Positions 1 through 8,424 of a stretch of 64,000 bases of DNA are shown one piece after another. The translations under genes were made by a program, and so were the position numbers. Within the stretch, counting starts at the first letter, position 1. The number at the start of each line of letters is the position of its first letter. This DNA comes from SB11 sp037968475 (lineage in GTDB: Bacteria > Bacteroidota > Bacteroidia > UBA8524): positions 7,195 through 71,194 of the forward strand of contig JBBKVO010000049.1 in the NCBI GenBank assembly GCA_037968475.1, written 5' to 3'. Below the pieces are notes generated by a model that was not told the origin of the DNA, ran no database searches, and saw only the letters and a program-made list of their open reading frames with translations.

Positions 1-57
1 GATTTTAAGTTTTCAGAGGAGGCTATAGAAAAGAATGGTCTAAAAGGGGGCAAGTAA
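1..57 (+). CDS. C-terminal tail of an unknown protein (cut by window edge)
   Basis: Frame 1 is open from the first base and ends with TAA at 55-57, giving 18 residues that finish in GLKGGK. The composition is ordinary for a soluble protein tail. Nothing about function can be read from so short a piece, and it may be chance, although the next gene on this strand begins only at 373. Confidence 0.4.
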   Translation, partial: DFKFSEEAIEKNGLKGGK

Positions 58-108
58 CTCATTTATCAAAATCTCTTTACCTTTAGATTTTTTAAAACGC
101 AATTTTTT

Positions 109-276
109 CTAGTCATTATTTTCTATAATTACACTTATAATAACTCCAATGATTGTAAGAATAAAGATAATCCACCCTACTGTGTTTTTTGTCTTTTTGT
201 CCTCTGTTGTAAAATGAATATAAAATAGACCTAGCCACATAACCATTCCAAAAAGCCAAAAGAATAAGTTTTCCAT
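109..276 (-). CDS. Small two-helix membrane protein, 55 aa
   Basis: ATG at 276-274 reads to TAG at 111-109 and gives 55 residues. The protein starts MENLFFWLFGMVMWLG, has a short charged loop (TEDKKTKNT), and then a second hydrophobic stretch rich in Ile and Val, ending IIENND. That is two predicted membrane helices joined by a polar loop, which chance ORFs seldom show. The longer ORF at 116-301 in another frame has no such pattern and is its shadow. TATATTTG, a match to the Bacteroidota -7 element TAnnTTTG, lies just upstream of the ATG on this strand. No family is recognised. It is transcribed divergently from icmF. Confidence 0.6.
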   Translation of the reverse strand: MENLFFWLFGMVMWLGLFYIHFTTEDKKTKNTVGWIIFILTIIGVIISVIIENND

Positions 277-342
277 AAATCAAATATACTTGTAATATCA
301 ATTCACTTTACTCTCAAATTAGCACATAACCTCCCCAAGTAT

Positions 343-350
343 TACCTTTG
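343..350 (+). promoter_or_regulatory. -7 promoter element of icmF
   Basis: TACCTTTG matches TAnnTTTG and is followed by CGG, 22 nt before the icmF ATG. No convincing TTTG -33 element is seen at the usual 17-23 nt distance. Inference from the known Bacteroidota consensus. Confidence 0.55.
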
Positions 351-372
351 CGGTTTCTTAAAACTGTAAACC

Positions 373-3300
373 ATGAGTACAGCTACACCCGTAGAGATAT
401 ATCACCCAAAAAATAAAATACGTATTGTTACTGCTGCTGCCTTGTTTGATGGGCACGATGCAGCCATAAACATTATGCGCCGCATTTTGCAAAGCAGCGG
501 TGCTGAGGTAATACACCTAGGGCACGACCGTAGCGTGGCCGAAATTGTTGATTGTGCCATACAAGAAGATGCCCAAGCCATAGCCATTACCAGCTACCAA
601 GGCGGGCACATGGAGTATTTTAAGTATATGCACGATTTGCTTAAAGAACGCGACAGCGGACAGATAAAACTATTTGGTGGCGGTGGCGGAGTTATCCTTC
701 CCGTAGAGATTGAAGAATTGCACCAGTACGGCATCACCCGTATATATTCACCCGATGATGGGCGCGAAATGGGCTTGCAGGGCATGATAAACGATTTGTT
801 GAAACAAAGCGATTTCCCCACAGGTAAAAACCTTAATGGCGAAGTGAAACACCTTGCCCAACAAGATGTTAAAGCCATTGCCCGTTTGATTTCGGCAGCC
901 GAAAATGACTATGATGAGGCTGCACCCTTTTTAGAAGAAGTTACCCAAATAAGCAAAGACGTTAAAACCCCTGTATTGGGTATTACAGGCACGGGCGGCG
1001 CAGGTAAATCATCGTTGGTAGATGAGTTGGTGCGCCGTTTCCTGATAGATTTTAAAGATAAAACCATAGCCATTATATCTGTCGACCCTTCTAAACGCAA
1101 AACAGGCGGCGCATTGCTAGGCGATCGTATTCGCATGAATGCCATCCGCAACCCGCGTGTGTATATGCGCTCGTTGGCTACCCGCCAAAGCAACCTTGCC
1201 CTTAGCAAGTATGTAAAAGAGGCGGTGGATATAGTAAAAGCATCAAAATTTGATTTAATTATCCTTGAAACTTCGGGCATTGGCCAAAGCGATACCGAAA
1301 TTGTTGAACATAGCAATATGAGCCTGTATGTGATGACCCCCGAATACGGTGCGGCCACACAGTTGGAAAAGATTGATATGCTTGATTTTGCAGATATTAT
1401 TGCGCTAAACAAGTTTGACAAACGCGGCGCGCTGGATGCCATTCGCGATGTGAAAAAACAATACAAACGCAACCATCAGTTGTGGGACACCCCCGACGCG
1501 GATTTGCCCGTATACGGCACTATCGCCTCACAGTTTAACGACCCTGGTATGAATAGCCTGTACCGCCATATTATTGATATGTTAGCGGCAAAAACAGGAG
1601 CGGATTTAAAATCAACGTTTGAGGTATCGGCAGAAATGTCGAAAAAGATATACATCATTCCCCCCGAACGTACCCGTTATCTAAGCGAAATTACCGAAAA
1701 CAACCGCGCTTACGACCGTTGGGTAGATAAACAAGTTGATACCGCTCAAAAACTGTACAGCCTTCGTCAAAGTATTGCGGCACTAAAAGAAACTAAAGTA
1801 GCCGACCAAGAAAACCTTGTAAAATCGTTAGAAGCGGCTTATACAGAAATAGAATTAAACCTCGACCCTAAAAACAAAAAGTTATTAGAAGAGTGGGAAG
1901 CCAAAGTAAACAGTTATAAAGCTGATTATTTTATATTTAAAGTTCGCGATAAAGAATTAAAAATTAAAACCTTTAGCGAGTCGTTATCGCACAGCCGTAT
2001 TCCCAAAGTATCGTTGCCCAAATACCAAGCGTGGGGCGATTTACTGCGTTGGATGTTGCAAGAAAACGTACCGGGCGAATTTCCATACACAGCGGGAGTA
2101 TTTCCCTTTAAACGTGAAAACGAAGACCCTACCCGTATGTTTGCGGGTGAAGGTGGCCCCGAGCGTACCAACCGCCGTTTCCACTACGTTAGTTTGGGTT
2201 TGCCTGCCAAACGCCTTTCTACCGCGTTTGATTCGGTAACATTGTACGGTCAAGACCCTGATTACCGCCCCGATATTTACGGAAAAGTAGGTAACGCGGG
2301 TGTTTCGGTGTGGAGTTTAGATGCAGCCAAAAAACTGTATTCGGGCTTTAACCTTGCCGCCCCTACCACTTCGGTATCTATGACTATTAATGGCCCTGCG
2401 GCTATTATTTGCGCATTTTTTATGAATGCCGCCATAGACCAACAGTGCGAACTTTATATTAAAGAAAACGGTATTGAGGACGAAATTCGTCAAAAAGTAA
2501 AAGATATATATGCCGCCAAAGGTCTGCCCGAACCCAAGTATCAAGGCGATTTGCCCGAAGGTAACGACGGTTTGGGGCTAATGCTTTTGGGCGTTAGTGG
2601 CGACCAAGTATTGCCCGTCGAAGTATATGAGCCGATAAAAACAAAAACCCTTGCATCGGTGCGCGGTACTGTGCAAGCCGATATTTTGAAAGAAGACCAA
2701 GCGCAAAACACTTGTATTTTTAGTACAGAGTTTAGTTTGCGTGTTATGGGCGATGTGCAGCAGTATTTTATTGATAAAAACGTGCGCAACTTTTACTCGG
2801 TGTCTATCAGTGGTTACCACATTGCTGAGGCAGGAGCGAACCCTATCACCCAGTTGGCGCTAACCCTTTCAAACGGTTTCACGTATGTTGAGTACTACCT
2901 GAGCCGTGGCATGGACATCAACGATTTTGCGCCCAACCTGTCGTTTTTCTTTAGCAATGGTATCGACCCTGAGTATAGCGTGATTGGTCGCGTAAGCCGT
3001 CGTATTTGGGCAAAAGCCATGAAAAACAAATACGGTGCAAACGAGCGCAGCCAAATGTTGAAATACCATATACAAACCAGTGGTCGCTCGCTTCACGCAC
3101 AAGAGATTGACTTTAACGATATACGCACCACTTTGCAGGCCTTGTATGCCATATACGATAACTGCCAAAGCCTGCACACCAACGCTTACGACGAGGCCAT
3201 AACAACCCCTACCGAAGAAAGCGTGCGCCGTGCAATGGCTATACAGCTAATTATAAATAAAGAGCTTGGGCTTGCCAAAAACGAAAACCCCATACAAGGG

Positions 3301-3762
3301 GCGTTTATAATAGAAGAACTTACCGACTTGGTAGAAGATGCCGTATTAGCCGAGTTTGACCGTATAAACGAGCGTGGTGGCGTTTTAGGTGCTATGGAAA
3401 CCATGTACCAACGCAACAAAATACAGGAAGAAAGCCTGTACTACGAAACCCTTAAACACACAGGCGAGTTCCCTATTATTGGGGTAAATACGTTCCTATC
3501 GTCAAAAGGTTCGCCTACCGTTGTGCCACAAGAGGTAATACGCAGTACCAAAGAAGAAAAAGACTACCAAATAACGGCTATGGAAGCATTGCACAAAGTA
3601 CACGCCGACAAAACCCAAAAACTACTTGCCGATTTACAACTAGCAGCCATAGAAAACCGCAACTTGTTTGAACAACTTATGGAAGCCTCTAAATACTGCT
3701 CGTTGGGACAAATAACCAACGCCCTATTTGAAGTAGGCGGACAGTATAGAAGGAATATGTAG
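373..3762 (+). CDS. icmF: Fused isobutyryl-CoA mutase IcmF
   Basis: B12-dependent acyl-CoA mutase that interconverts isobutyryl-CoA and n-butyryl-CoA, fused to its own G-protein chaperone. Order in the 1129 residues: cobalamin-binding domain (about 10-150) with DGHDAA at 26-31, where H28 should ligate cobalt, and a glycine run at 102-106; a MeaB/MeaI-type GTPase with its P-loop at 203-213 and NKFD at 346-349; a linker; and the mutase TIM barrel from about 560. The segment FPFKRENEDPTRMFAGEG is typical of IcmF rather than methylmalonyl-CoA mutase, which carries a Tyr/Arg signature there. Length and domain order fit the family. The start is ATG with a TAnnTTTG box upstream. It appears monocistronic. 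Activity on related branched acyl-CoAs cannot be excluded from sequence. Confidence 0.94.
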   Translation: MSTATPVEIYHPKNKIRIVTAAALFDGHDAAINIMRRILQSSGAEVIHLGHDRSVAEIVDCAIQEDAQAIAITSYQGGHMEYFKYMHDLLKERDSGQIKLFGGGGGVILPVEIEELHQYGITRIYSPDDGREMGLQGMINDLLKQSDFPTGKNLNGEVKHLAQQDVKAIARLISAAENDYDEAAPFLEEVTQISKDVKTPVLGITGTGGAGKSSLVDELVRRFLIDFKDKTIAIISVDPSKRKTGGALLGDRIRMNAIRNPRVYMRSLATRQSNLALSKYVKEAVDIVKASKFDLIILETSGIGQSDTEIVEHSNMSLYVMTPEYGAATQLEKIDMLDFADIIALNKFDKRGALDAIRDVKKQYKRNHQLWDTPDADLPVYGTIASQFNDPGMNSLYRHIIDMLAAKTGADLKSTFEVSAEMSKKIYIIPPERTRYLSEITENNRAYDRWVDKQVDTAQKLYSLRQSIAALKETKVADQENLVKSLEAAYTEIELNLDPKNKKLLEEWEAKVNSYKADYFIFKVRDKELKIKTFSESLSHSRIPKVSLPKYQAWGDLLRWMLQENVPGEFPYTAGVFPFKRENEDPTRMFAGEGGPERTNRRFHYVSLGLPAKRLSTAFDSVTLYGQDPDYRPDIYGKVGNAGVSVWSLDAAKKLYSGFNLAAPTTSVSMTINGPAAIICAFFMNAAIDQQCELYIKENGIEDEIRQKVKDIYAAKGLPEPKYQGDLPEGNDGLGLMLLGVSGDQVLPVEVYEPIKTKTLASVRGTVQADILKEDQAQNTCIFSTEFSLRVMGDVQQYFIDKNVRNFYSVSISGYHIAEAGANPITQLALTLSNGFTYVEYYLSRGMDINDFAPNLSFFFSNGIDPEYSVIGRVSRRIWAKAMKNKYGANERSQMLKYHIQTSGRSLHAQEIDFNDIRTTLQALYAIYDNCQSLHTNAYDEAITTPTEESVRRAMAIQLIINKELGLAKNENPIQGAFIIEELTDLVEDAVLAEFDRINERGGVLGAMETMYQRNKIQEESLYYETLKHTGEFPIIGVNTFLSSKGSPTVVPQEVIRSTKEEKDYQITAMEALHKVHADKTQKLLADLQLAAIENRNLFEQLMEASKYCSLGQITNALFEVGGQYRRNM

Positions 3763-3771
3763 TTTTTTTTG

Positions 3772-3855
3772 AATGTGCTAATATGCTGATGTGCTAATTA
3801 GTCAATTTGAAAATGTGATTTACTGATTTGATGATTAGTTGATTTGATGATTTAG
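3772..3855. repeat. Degenerate tandem repeat after icmF
   Basis: Two motifs alternate: variants of GTGCTAAT (three near 3775-3800) and variants of GATTTGATGATT (two near 3833-3852). The stretch is very AT-rich and non-coding. It lies directly downstream of the icmF stop and next to the foldback repeats. Confidence 0.5.
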
Positions 3856-3869
3856 GGAGTGTGCGGCAG

Positions 3870-4222
3870 CTGTCATCCTGAGCTTGTCGAAGGGTGCGTG
3901 GGAAGCCTCCGCACATGGATTTGACAAGCTCACCATGACACCCGCACCCGACTATCGTCATTGCTAGAAAGCTGTCTTCGACTGACGAAGCAATCTTTTG
4001 GAATCGTGTGAAGAATGAAAGCGCGCGAGCCAGTCATTCCCTCGGAAGAGGGAATCTGCGGGAGGGCGTTTCAGTATTATCCACCACACAGATTCCCATT
4101 TAAAATGGGAATGACGGCCAGCCGCACCTCTTCCCGTCATGCTGAACTTGTTTCAGCATCTCGCTCTACATTTCAGGTGAATTGGGTAACGAGACCCTGA
4201 ACTAAATTCAGGGTGACTGGCT
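3870..4222. repeat. Three consecutive foldback (inverted-pair) repeats, REPIN-like
   Basis: Three inverted pairs follow one another. Pair 1: TGTCATCCTGAGCTTGTC near 3870 and its near-complement GACAAGCTCACCATGACA near 3924. Pair 2: CATTCCC...GGGAATCTG near 4033 and CAGATTCCC...GGGAATG near 4088; each arm is itself a hairpin. Pair 3: GTCATGCTGAACTTG near 4137 and TTCAGGGTGAC near 4207, again with internally palindromic arms. Each pair is separated by about 15-35 nt. The pattern resembles REP doublets (BIMEs/REPINs). The 61-codon ORF across 4015-4200 is an artefact of these palindromes. No coding potential otherwise in this gap. Confidence 0.75.
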
Positions 4223-4295
4223 GAGGGTGCCATCGTTTTTTAATAAACTCTAATTATAAATTTCTATTTTCGTTTAAGAATTTATCAAGTTATAT

Positions 4296-5198
4296 ATGGA
4301 AGAAGCTAATAAAAAAGACGATTTAAAATGGTTTGCCAAGAATAAATCTACCTTCATTTTCACTATCAGTGTTATAGTAGTTACTGTACTGTTTTTGATA
4401 ACGGGATACTCAACGTGCGTCAAAAAATACTTTGAGTTAAGTTCAACTAACTTTGGTCAACTCGGCGATTATTTCAATGGTATTGCAGCCCCTGTATTGT
4501 CATTGATTACAATAATCCTTCTTTATAATTCATTTTTAGTTCAGAAAGAGGAACTTAAAGCTACAAGAGAAGCACTTGAGCAATCAGCTAAAGAAATGCA
4601 AAACAGTTCTGCTATTATGGCACGTAGTGAACAAAATGCAAAGTTGGAAAGGCTGGAGAGCATTGTATTTAAACTAATTGATAAGTATGAAAACAGTAGA
4701 GATGATTTTAACATCAAATCTTCAACTGCAAAAAAAGGTATTGAAGTTATTTACAATATTTATAAGGATGTTATGTCAGGATATTTTCTTCCTGATACAG
4801 GCTTAAACCGTGAAGAAGAACTACTTAAAGAGATACCAACTTTAAATAATAACGACGTTAAACTTAACAAGATTAATCAATTGTTGGGTGTATGTTTTGG
4901 TAAAATAAAAAATAATTATTCATATGACGAAGAATACTATATTAAATTAAGACCATTAGTTTATAAGTTTATAGCCATCTACAAATGTGTTTTGCATAGC
5001 GAAATACCTGCTGAACATCTTGACTATTTGAAGTTTGCAATAAATAATAGTCTAACTAGAGAAGAAATGTTTTTTGTTAAGCTATTTATTAATCAATTGG
5101 ATGATTTGAGTAATTTGAGAACGGAATTGGAGCCTTTTGGGATAGTATCAACTTCTGAGTCAATTTATATACAGTATCTTCAAGAAGAAATAAAGTAA
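4296..5198 (+). CDS. PutAbiC-like membrane protein, candidate phage abortive-infection factor
   Basis: 300 residues. A membrane helix at about 19-38 is followed by the motif GQLGDYFNG (54-62), a second helix at 63-80, then LVQKEEL and a coiled-coil region (84-112) rich in Glu, Lys and Ala, and a soluble helical C-terminal half. This N-terminal arrangement is what I know from the putative phage abortive infection (PutAbiC) family. Function within that family is largely predicted. Codon use looks more AT-rich than in icmF, and repeats lie directly upstream, which suggests acquisition. A near-match to the -7 box (TATTTTCG, 4265-4272) precedes the ATG. It stands alone, with no toxin-antitoxin or restriction partner beside it. 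The family call is from memory of the motif and would need a profile search. Confidence 0.6.
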   Translation: MEEANKKDDLKWFAKNKSTFIFTISVIVVTVLFLITGYSTCVKKYFELSSTNFGQLGDYFNGIAAPVLSLITIILLYNSFLVQKEELKATREALEQSAKEMQNSSAIMARSEQNAKLERLESIVFKLIDKYENSRDDFNIKSSTAKKGIEVIYNIYKDVMSGYFLPDTGLNREEELLKEIPTLNNNDVKLNKINQLLGVCFGKIKNNYSYDEEYYIKLRPLVYKFIAIYKCVLHSEIPAEHLDYLKFAINNSLTREEMFFVKLFINQLDDLSNLRTELEPFGIVSTSESIYIQYLQEEIK

Positions 5199-5346
5199 AA
5201 AACCCCCATCATCCTAGCTTCTTCCAGCAAACATAGCGATACCTAAATAATCTATTAAATAAAGTCAATTGCCATTACCCCTCTACTAGGGAATTAATCT
5301 TCGGTACTACATTTGCTAGGGTATAGCCGTCTCATACACTACAACC

Positions 5347-6192
5347 GTGATATACCAATATACCGAACATAAAACCAATGAAATTTTCCGTTGCCATATT
5401 GGTGCAGAAGGTATATATATTCAAGAAAACCGACCCATTGGCATTTTTACCATCATTTGGCAACCCAAAACTTCACTAAGTCTCACTATTGACAACTTGC
5501 CCCATACTTTGCAGGCAGGTTGTATATTGGCCATTAGCCCCACTCAATACCTAAGTTTTGTACCTAATGATGATACGGTAGTGTTTCAATTCAACAGAGA
5601 GTTTTATTGCATTATTGACCACGATAAAGAAGTATCGTGCAGTGGTATATTGTTTTTAGGTACTAAGGGTTCGGTGTTTTTAACTCCAACCGAAGACGAT
5701 ACCCGAAAAATTGAAGCTATACTACCCGTATTTTTCGAGGAGTTTAGCAATACTGATAATGTACAAGGCGAAATGCTGCGCATATTGCTAAAAAGGGTAA
5801 TAATAATACTTACTCGTATGGCCAAAACCCAGTTATACGACACACTGATATATACTGAAAACGAATTAGACTTGACCCGCCAGTTTAATACCCTACTTGA
5901 ATTTAATTTCAGAAAAAAACACAGGGTATCAGAGTATGCCGATATGCTGAATAAATCGCCCAAAACACTCTCAAATGTATTTAAGCAGTTTCACCAAAAA
6001 ACGCCGCTACAAATGATACACGAGCGATTGGAGTTAGAAGCCAAACGATTGCTGCGCTACACTGATAAAACCACTAAAGAAATTGCCTACGAGCTGGGCT
6101 TTGACGATTCTTCAAAATTCAGTCGTTTTTTCAAAACTCAAACGGGTATGTACCCCACCGCTTTTAAAGAAACCATGGTGCAATTGGTGTAA
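5347..6192 (+). CDS. AraC-family transcriptional regulator
   Basis: 281 residues. The N-terminal half is beta-rich and cupin-like (probable ligand or dimer domain); the C-terminal 100 residues form two helix-turn-helix units, from RVSEYADMLNKSPKTLS to EIAYELGFDDSSKFSRFFK, ending GMYPTAFKE, the usual AraC signature. The start is GTG at 5347: an in-frame stop lies at 5317 and no ATG occurs between. The next gene downstream, in the same direction, is an AhpD-like protein whose expression it may control; similar regulator/AhpD pairs are common. Ligand unknown. Confidence 0.85.
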   Translation: MIYQYTEHKTNEIFRCHIGAEGIYIQENRPIGIFTIIWQPKTSLSLTIDNLPHTLQAGCILAISPTQYLSFVPNDDTVVFQFNREFYCIIDHDKEVSCSGILFLGTKGSVFLTPTEDDTRKIEAILPVFFEEFSNTDNVQGEMLRILLKRVIIILTRMAKTQLYDTLIYTENELDLTRQFNTLLEFNFRKKHRVSEYADMLNKSPKTLSNVFKQFHQKTPLQMIHERLELEAKRLLRYTDKTTKEIAYELGFDDSSKFSRFFKTQTGMYPTAFKETMVQLV

Positions 6193-6288
6193 AAAGGAAA
6201 AAATGGCATCACGGCGGGAAGGGCGGGTATTTTTTGGACTTACCCACAACATGACCTTTGTACTGTAAAATTTAAATAAAATACAGTT

Positions 6289-6849
6289 ATGAAAAATTAC
6301 ACAATTCCCACCAAAGAAACCGCAAAAGCAGCCTCACTTCCTCTTTTCGAAAATCTTGAAAAAAGTATTGGTTTCTTGCCCAATTTATATGCTTATATAG
6401 GCCACTCGCCCAATGGATTGCAAACCTATTTAACCTACCAACAAGGCAATGCAAAAGGCGTTTTTAATGCCAAACAACGTGAGGCGGTAAACCTTGCCGT
6501 ATCAGAAGTGAACGGGTGTCGTTATTGCCAAAGTGCACACACTGCATTGGGTAAAATGAATGGTTTTACCGATGAAGAAATTTTGCTGCTACGTGCAGGT
6601 ACTCACCCTGATACCAAGCTAAATATACTTACCAACCTTGCCATTGATATACAAAAAACACATGGCCGCCCCAACCAAGAATTGCTAAACAGCTTTTTTG
6701 AGTTAGGTTATGACGAAGGTGCTTTGGTAGATTTTATTGGTTTAATTGCTGATAAAGTTTTTGCCAACTACCTAAACAATATTACCAATATAGCTATTGA
6801 CTTCCCTATCGCACCACAATTAGACAATACTATGCAAGCAGGTGCTTAA
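6289..6849 (+). CDS. Carboxymuconolactone decarboxylase/AhpD-like peroxidase-related protein
   Basis: 186 residues with the AhpD core: C77-R-Y-C80 followed by H84 (CxxCxxxH), preceded by a helix beginning REAVNLAVSEVNG. In AhpD proteins the two cysteines are redox-active and reduce peroxiredoxin or act on hydroperoxides. No signal peptide, so cytoplasmic. It lies about 100 bp downstream of the AraC regulator and is followed by a clear terminator. TGACCTTTG about 30 nt before the ATG is a near match to the -7 element, so it probably has its own promoter. The exact substrate cannot be read from sequence. Confidence 0.85.
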   Translation: MKNYTIPTKETAKAASLPLFENLEKSIGFLPNLYAYIGHSPNGLQTYLTYQQGNAKGVFNAKQREAVNLAVSEVNGCRYCQSAHTALGKMNGFTDEEILLLRAGTHPDTKLNILTNLAIDIQKTHGRPNQELLNSFFELGYDEGALVDFIGLIADKVFANYLNNITNIAIDFPIAPQLDNTMQAGA

Positions 6850-6877
6850 TTATTTTGCCCAGCACAATAAATTTAAC

Positions 6878-6916
6878 AATGCCGAATAGGTTTATACCCA
6901 TTCGGCATTTATTTTC
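6878..6916 (+). terminator. Rho-independent terminator after the AhpD-like gene
   Basis: AATGCCGAAT pairs with ATTCGGCATT across a short loop and is followed by TATTTTC. Confidence 0.8.
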
Positions 6917-6921
6917 GGTGC

Positions 6922-7170
6922 ATGGATATAGTATTAAAATATTACGGAATTGATTGGGTAGCAATGGCACTTAGCCTATATGCCGTGTACTTGTTGGGCA
7001 ATAAAAACAAATGGGGCTTTGTTTCTTTTATTATATCCAATGCTTTGTGGATTGGTGTAGGTTTTATGATGATGAGCTATGCCGTATCGGTAGGTAACTT
7101 TGTTTTTATGCTTATGAATACTCTTGGACTGATAAAATGGACACGTGAAGCAAAAACCATAAAGGCATAG
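6922..7170 (+). CDS. Small three-helix membrane protein, PnuC-like
   Basis: 82 residues with about three membrane helices and small polar turns (LGNKNKWG, LGLIKWTREAK). The pattern resembles short Bacteroidota proteins related to the PnuC nicotinamide-riboside/NMN carrier family, but it is far shorter than PnuC (about 200 residues), so it would have to act as an oligomer. The likeness is weak and I would not assign a substrate. ATG follows the terminator of the upstream gene; the peroxiredoxin-like gene starts 50 bp downstream and may be cotranscribed. Confidence 0.55.
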   Translation: MDIVLKYYGIDWVAMALSLYAVYLLGNKNKWGFVSFIISNALWIGVGFMMMSYAVSVGNFVFMLMNTLGLIKWTREAKTIKA

Positions 7171-7220
7171 GTTTTGATACTATACAACCTATACAATTAT
7201 TAAAAAACTACAAACAATAA

Positions 7221-7928
7221 ATGAATAGACTATTCTCTCTTTTATACATCCTATTTCCTATAGCTGTTTCGGCACAGGGTGGCTCGCTACAACACGAGCT
7301 GGACAGCATGAAAAACAATTTTTTGAAACGTGCCGATAAAAACAAAATAGCCGTATACGAGGCCGGCATAGATAGCGTAACCTACAGCGGGGTGCTTGAT
7401 GCTGCTGTGCAAAAGGGGCAAGACGCTCCCCTGTTTGAGCTTATTAATGCCAATGGCGATACGGTGAAGTTAAAAGAACTGCTAAAAAATGGCCCCGTAA
7501 TACTTACATGGTATCGTGGTGGCTGGTGCCCCTATTGCAACCTAACCTTGCGCAGCTTGCAAGAGCATTTGCCTGATTTTGTAGAACGCGGAGCAACCTT
7601 AGTGGCTCTTACGCCTGAATTGCCTGATAACTCACTGGATACTAAAGAAAAACATGACTTAGAGTTTGAAGTTTTAAGTGATGTAAACAGTGAAGTAGGT
7701 AAAAGCTACGGCATTATTTATAAGCTGACCGACGAGGTAGCCGAATTTTATAAAAAAGGCTTTGACCTGAAAAAATACAATGGCGAGGATAGCTATAGCC
7801 TACCCCTAGCGGCAACTTATGTAATTGATACCAATGGTGTGGTTACTTATGCTTTTTTGGATGCCGATTACCGCAAACGTGCCGAACCAAAAGAAATTAT
7901 TAAGGCTTTAGATGCTTTGAAGAAATAA
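7221..7928 (+). CDS. Exported AhpC/TSA-type peroxiredoxin-like protein
   Basis: 235 residues. An N-terminal signal peptide ends near SAQG (residue 20). The thioredoxin-fold domain carries GGWCPYCNLTL with C103 and C106. AhpC/TSA members of this type use the first Cys as the peroxidatic residue; the CxxC here could equally serve disulfide exchange. The rest follows the fold (ALTPELPDN, VLSDVNSEVGKSYG, cis-Pro region LPLAATYVID). Predicted location is periplasm. With the AhpD-like gene nearby it may form part of a peroxide defence cluster (inference). Confidence 0.82.
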   Translation: MNRLFSLLYILFPIAVSAQGGSLQHELDSMKNNFLKRADKNKIAVYEAGIDSVTYSGVLDAAVQKGQDAPLFELINANGDTVKLKELLKNGPVILTWYRGGWCPYCNLTLRSLQEHLPDFVERGATLVALTPELPDNSLDTKEKHDLEFEVLSDVNSEVGKSYGIIYKLTDEVAEFYKKGFDLKKYNGEDSYSLPLAATYVIDTNGVVTYAFLDADYRKRAEPKEIIKALDALKK

Positions 7929-7987
7929 AAGCTACCTGTTCGATTTAAGAAAATCATCAAGAACTTTATAAATATTGAGTGAGGCGG

Positions 7988-8017
7988 TAACGTCATTCCC
8001 TCGAAAGAGGGAATCTG
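7988..8017. repeat. Single copy of the ATTCCC-N8-GGGAAT palindrome
   Basis: ATTCCCTCGAAAGAGGGAAT preceded by CGTC and followed by CTGCG. It is the same unit as in the 4.03 kb foldback pair, differing by one base in the loop. The layout ATTCCC-N8-GGGAAT is that of the neisserial dRS3 repeat, although relatedness is not implied. Confidence 0.75.
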
Positions 8018-8069
8018 CGCGTAGGAGTACTTTTATTGTCCCAACCATATTTATTTTAAATTATATCTT

Positions 8070-8108
8070 ACACCAAAGGCGGGTTTTAGGCTCGCCTTTG
8101 GTGTTTTT
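8070..8108 (+). terminator. Strong terminator hairpin
   Basis: ACACCAAAGGCG pairs with CGCCTTTGGTGT and is followed by TTTTT. It lies 140 bp past the peroxiredoxin-like stop and before the SRP RNA promoter. Confidence 0.8.
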
Positions 8109-8217
8109 AAACTTTGCAGGTAAGAAAATCTTATACCTAAAATACAATTACTTACATAAGTAACTTGCCTTTACAGCTATCAAACCATTAAAATTATTGC
8201 AAAAGAGTAATATAAAT

Positions 8218-8249
8218 TTTGTGTTAAGCCATTTGCCGTAGTATATTTG
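8218..8249 (+). promoter_or_regulatory. Promoter of the SRP RNA
   Basis: TTTG (8218-8221), exactly 20 nt spacer, TATATTTG (8242-8249). This is a full match to the Bacteroidota consensus TTTG-N17-23-TAnnTTTG, and the RNA begins a few bases downstream. Confidence 0.85.
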
Positions 8250-8254
8250 CCCTC

Positions 8255-8340
8255 GGGTCTGTACTACCAGCTCCTTTTAATCCCCCAGGTCAGGAATGAA
8301 GCAAGGGCGTAAAGTTGAGCGGTGAGATACAGGCCTTTTT
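8255..8340 (+). ncRNA. ffs: Signal recognition particle RNA (small bacterial 4.5S type)
   Basis: The apical SRP loop is readable: CCAGGTCAGGAATGAAGCA at 8285-8303, matching the conserved GGTC-AGG-A--GAAGCA core that binds Ffh. The ends pair: GGTCTGTA at 8256-8263 with TACAGGCC at 8328-8335. A T-run follows (8336-8342). About 80 nt, as in other 4.5S RNAs. It forms, with Ffh and FtsY encoded elsewhere, the targeting particle for membrane proteins. Confidence 0.92.
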
Positions 8341-8371
8341 TATTTTAATTATCTCTTAATCTGTTATTAGC

Positions 8372-8379
8372 TATCTTTG
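8372..8379 (+). promoter_or_regulatory. -7 element of the transaldolase gene
   Basis: TATCTTTG followed by CCGC, 45 nt before the ATG at 8425. No clear TTTG at the expected upstream distance. Confidence 0.55.
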
Positions 8380-8424
8380 CCGCTTCTAAGGTAAAAACCA
8401 ATAACTTATAACAAATAACCAAGT

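Noticed and set aside
116..301. 61-aa ORF on the minus strand
   Set aside because: Shadow of the 55-aa membrane protein at 109-276, which has the clearer two-helix pattern.
301..372. Cobalamin riboswitch upstream of icmF
   Set aside because: Only about 70-95 bp between divergent genes and no B12-box; a simple promoter element explains it.
4015..4200. 61-aa ORF
   Set aside because: Entirely within foldback repeats; composition reflects palindromes.
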